8,532 nt of DNA from Dialister sp. (GTDB lineage: Bacteria > Bacillota > Negativicutes > Veillonellales > Dialisteraceae), in NCBI GenBank assembly GCA_022722495.1, contig JAIJLI010000063.1, positions 1 to 8,532 of the forward strand, written 5' to 3'. A program made the translations under genes and the position numbers. The notes under the pieces were generated by a model. The model saw only the letters and a program-made list of their open reading frames with translations. It ran no database searches and was not told where the DNA came from. Shown here piece by piece: positions 6,584 through 8,532 of this stretch. The number at the start of each line of letters is the position of its first letter. The first letter of the stretch is position 1.

Positions 6584-8272
6584 CTAAAATTTCCAGCTTA
6601 CAGTAAATCCGGGAACCCATTTCCTGGTGTGATAGCCTTCGGGTTTGTACAGGCTACAACTTATAAAGGCATCATAGGAAAGCCCTGAGGAAAAGTTTCC
6701 ACGAAGGCCCAATGCCATACCTGCTATGGTACGCCCCACCAGGACATCGGTAGAGAGACCATAGACGCTGCCTACATCCAGTCCCAGGTAGATATCGCTA
6801 TGAAGGATAGGAATGTTGGAAGATAGTTCATTTCTCAGGTACCATCCACTTTCTCCCATTAGGGTATATTCTCCATCAAAGCCTCTGACGGTATATCTAT
6901 TTCCTATGCTTATGGCATCTACGCCGTATAGCCTATTTCCTTTTGTATTCCATTGTCCATGAAGGGAGCTGGAAAAGGATGCTTGACGATGCCCCATTGT
7001 AAACGGCTGCTGCCAGTCGATGTCAAAGAGCCACATCTGGTACCTTGTCTTTGGAGAATCGGGATAGGTATTTTCTTTTTGGGCACCCATCCAGCCGGTT
7101 CCTTGTTTATGCCCCAGTCGTACATAGAGGGTATTTCTTCCTATATATATGCGATCAGATAAACCAACCTCTAAAGCAGTGGTATCCATGGCTTGTATGG
7201 GGATTTCCATGTCGTTAATAAAGTAATGGGAGTCTCTCTTGATCATAGAAATATCCAGTGCTTTTCTTTCTGACTGAGAACGGGAAATCATATGGTCATA
7301 GGTGAAGCGGGTGGTCTGTGTCTTCCCACTACTGATAAAGTCATAAGGGATACCGGCAACGGTTTGATGATAGCGGCTGCGATTGTGGCTGATAGTCAGA
7401 CGGTCTTTCCCTTTCGGGATCGTATAGGAAAAGCTCTGATACCGACTCCCCTTTTCAGAGCCTCTCCGACTTCCATCCAATACAGCAGATAGTTGTAAGG
7501 TATCATTGGCATGAAATACATCATCAAAAACAATGCCTGCATTCCATTGGTATTTCCCTGTTTCTTTCATGCCGGAGTCATCTAACGATAGCATCCCATG
7601 GACTTGCTTTCCCTGTTGCACGGTGAGTTCTAGGTCCGAATAGCCGGCCTTAGCCGTAGGAAGTATTTTCATGGACACCTCTTGGGACGATACTCGTTTC
7701 ATATTTTCCAGGCCTTCCTCCAGCATGCGAAGGTTCAAGAGGTCTCCGTCCCGGATGGGGAATGCGTTCTGCCAGGGAAGTTTCTTACTGCCCTGGCTGT
7801 AGATGACCTGATGCAGTCTACCGGGCAAACATAATAAATGAAGAGTGCCTGCAGAAATATTCTGCTCAGGAATCACGACCTGGGTGGTCACATAGCCTTT
7901 ATCTTGCAGCTTTTGATTGAGTATTCTCACTAGTTTCTCTATGTCGTTCATGCTCAATTTCTGCTTTTCGTAGGCATGCACCTTGTCGTTCAAGAAATCC
8001 AGTTCTTCCGGTAGATCTTCTAGATGAATTTCGTCCACATAAAAAGCAGCCATCGAGGGAGAGATGTCCTGTGTCTCTTTCTCGATGGCTGTTTTTTCTA
8101 CTTTTATGCGGGGCAGAACGGCTCTGTCTTTTTTCCATTGTTCCAATTGCCGAGCTTGGTTCAGCTGTTCCTGCTGTATAAAAGGCTCAGATGCCTTTAT
8201 GGCAGAAACCGGCAGCGTATAAAGTATAGATAGTGATAAAGTGGCTATAAGAATCGGTGTACTTCTTTTCAT
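6584..8272 (-). CDS. Two-partner secretion outer-membrane transporter (FhaC/ShlB/CdiB family)
   Basis: This is the Omp85-superfamily pore that exports the neighbouring exoprotein across the outer membrane. It has 562 residues, the usual size for the family. Visible parts: signal peptide 1-24 (cleavage after VSA); an N-terminal Gln/Glu-rich helix about 29-50, matching the plug helix H1 of FhaC, then a linker; first POTRA domain about 77-153 (FYVDEIHL to LHLLCLPGRL); second POTRA about 154-218 (RDGDLLNLRMLEEGLENMKR); and a beta-barrel from about 220 to the end. The loop L6 motif VRGF is at 462-465 and the partner barrel motif LDVG is at 498-501. The chain ends in SWKF, with the C-terminal Phe typical of outer-membrane barrels. 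The ATG at 8272 has AGGAGG 10 bases upstream. Transporter and exoprotein are adjacent and co-oriented, which supports a cognate pair. Family assignment is firm; naming it cdiB depends on the exoprotein being a true CdiA. Confidence 0.96.
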   Translation of the reverse strand: MKRSTPILIATLSLSILYTLPVSAIKASEPFIQQEQLNQARQLEQWKKDRAVLPRIKVEKTAIEKETQDISPSMAAFYVDEIHLEDLPEELDFLNDKVHAYEKQKLSMNDIEKLVRILNQKLQDKGYVTTQVVIPEQNISAGTLHLLCLPGRLHQVIYSQGSKKLPWQNAFPIRDGDLLNLRMLEEGLENMKRVSSQEVSMKILPTAKAGYSDLELTVQQGKQVHGMLSLDDSGMKETGKYQWNAGIVFDDVFHANDTLQLSAVLDGSRRGSEKGSRYQSFSYTIPKGKDRLTISHNRSRYHQTVAGIPYDFISSGKTQTTRFTYDHMISRSQSERKALDISMIKRDSHYFINDMEIPIQAMDTTALEVGLSDRIYIGRNTLYVRLGHKQGTGWMGAQKENTYPDSPKTRYQMWLFDIDWQQPFTMGHRQASFSSSLHGQWNTKGNRLYGVDAISIGNRYTVRGFDGEYTLMGESGWYLRNELSSNIPILHSDIYLGLDVGSVYGLSTDVLVGRTIAGMALGLRGNFSSGLSYDAFISCSLYKPEGYHTRKWVPGFTVSWKF

Positions 8273-8282
8273 GTTCCCATAT

Positions 8283-8290
8283 CCTCCTCA
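8283..8290 (-). promoter_or_regulatory. Strong ribosome binding site of the transporter gene
   Basis: TGAGGAGG on the minus strand, with AGGAGG ending 10 bases before the ATG at 8272. A near-perfect Shine-Dalgarno, stronger than that of the exoprotein gene. A closer ATG inside ATATGGGAAC is unusable because its frame stops after two codons. Confidence 0.85.
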
Positions 8291-8324
8291 AAATGATAGA
8301 TTTTCATTACTTTCTTTAGAGAAT

Positions 8325-8353
8325 ATGTTACAGCTTTTACTAAAGATTAGCAA
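8325..8353 (-). promoter_or_regulatory. Candidate sigma-70-type promoter of the operon
   Basis: Minus strand TTGCTA (8348-8353) and TAACAT (8325-8330) are separated by 17 bases. Each matches its consensus at 4 of 6 positions, and the 17-base spacing is optimal. It would start transcription roughly 45 bases upstream of the transporter ATG. A sequence-only guess in AT-rich DNA, where chance matches are common. Confidence 0.4.
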
Positions 8354-8472
8354 GTAGGGAAAATGATCAGTTGTCCTGACGCTCATAGAACGATTCAGAC
8401 TGTAGAATTGGTTCAGCATAATAACTCTTTGAATTCTTAACTTTTTCTAAAATTAACCGTTCTCCTCTTTTC
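8354..8472. other. Non-coding stretch upstream of the operon
   Basis: Between the candidate promoter and the inverted repeats the DNA is AT-rich, with no convincing gene, RNA gene or terminator. A 43-codon minus-strand frame (8288-8419) crosses its left part and is discussed among the findings. Together with 8273-8353 and 8473-8532, no supported gene is seen in the last 260 bases. Confidence 0.6.
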
Positions 8473-8522
8473 AAAGACGCATCCTCATTATATAATTAGA
8501 TAATTTTGTGCGTCTTTCGCAC
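8473..8522. repeat. Nested inverted repeats with a palindromic TATAAT core upstream of the operon
   Basis: AAAGACGCA (8473-8481) and TGCGTCTTT (8509-8517) are perfect 9-base inverted arms separated by 27 bases. The spacer holds a 10-base perfect palindrome ATTATATAAT (8487-8496) that puts a TATAAT box on each strand. The right arm overlaps a second inverted repeat, GTGCG-TCTTT-CGCAC (8508-8522). On the plus strand TTTTCA (8468-8473) lies 17 bases before TATAAT (8491-8496), so a rightward promoter toward a gene beyond the window is possible. The repeats themselves are certain; a regulatory role is inference. Confidence 0.5.
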
Positions 8523-8532
8523 TATATGATTT

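Noticed and set aside
8024..8233. Plus- and minus-strand short frames within the transporter gene (e.g. 7899-8138 minus, 8024-8233 plus)
   Set aside because: They overlap the complete 562-residue transporter frame, which has signal peptide, POTRA domains, VRGF motif and terminal Phe. The short frames have no independent support.

Overview
The window holds one two-partner secretion (type Vb) operon on the minus strand, with the transporter gene upstream of the exoprotein gene. Reading in the direction of transcription (right to left) there are four parts: a roughly 260-base upstream region (8273-8532) with promoter-like and palindromic elements; a complete outer-membrane transporter of the FhaC/ShlB/CdiB family (6584-8272, 562 residues); a 111-base intercistronic gap with heptamer and inverted repeats (6473-6583); and a giant filamentous haemagglutinin/CdiA-like exoprotein that starts at 6472 and is still open at base 2 (2157 codons visible, no stop). 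The plus strand appears to have no genes; the many plus-strand open frames are antisense shadows of the exoprotein gene.

The exoprotein is exported by Sec through a long signal peptide. Its N-terminal TPS domain (with the NPNGI motif) should be recognised by the POTRA domains of the transporter, which then threads the protein through its 16-strand-type barrel to the cell surface. The visible layout follows CdiA proteins: TPS domain, FHA-1 beta-helix repeats, a non-repetitive centre with two coiled-coil-like inserts and a conserved LGDGFYEQ-containing module, FHA-2 repeats, then the start of a glycine/alanine-rich pretoxin domain. The window ends inside this last domain, so in a typical CdiA the VENN-like junction, the C-terminal toxin and an immunity gene would lie just left of base 1. 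None of these is visible, so toxin activity is inference from architecture.

The organism must be diderm, because both proteins are built for an outer membrane. Moderate base composition, strong AGGAGG-type Shine-Dalgarno sequences, and free use of AGA/AGG and ATA codons would fit a diderm Firmicute (Negativicutes, e.g. a Dialister, Veillonella or Selenomonas relative). This is a low-confidence guess, and I cannot exclude a proteobacterium. No RNA genes, CRISPR arrays, insertion sequences or intrinsic terminators were seen.
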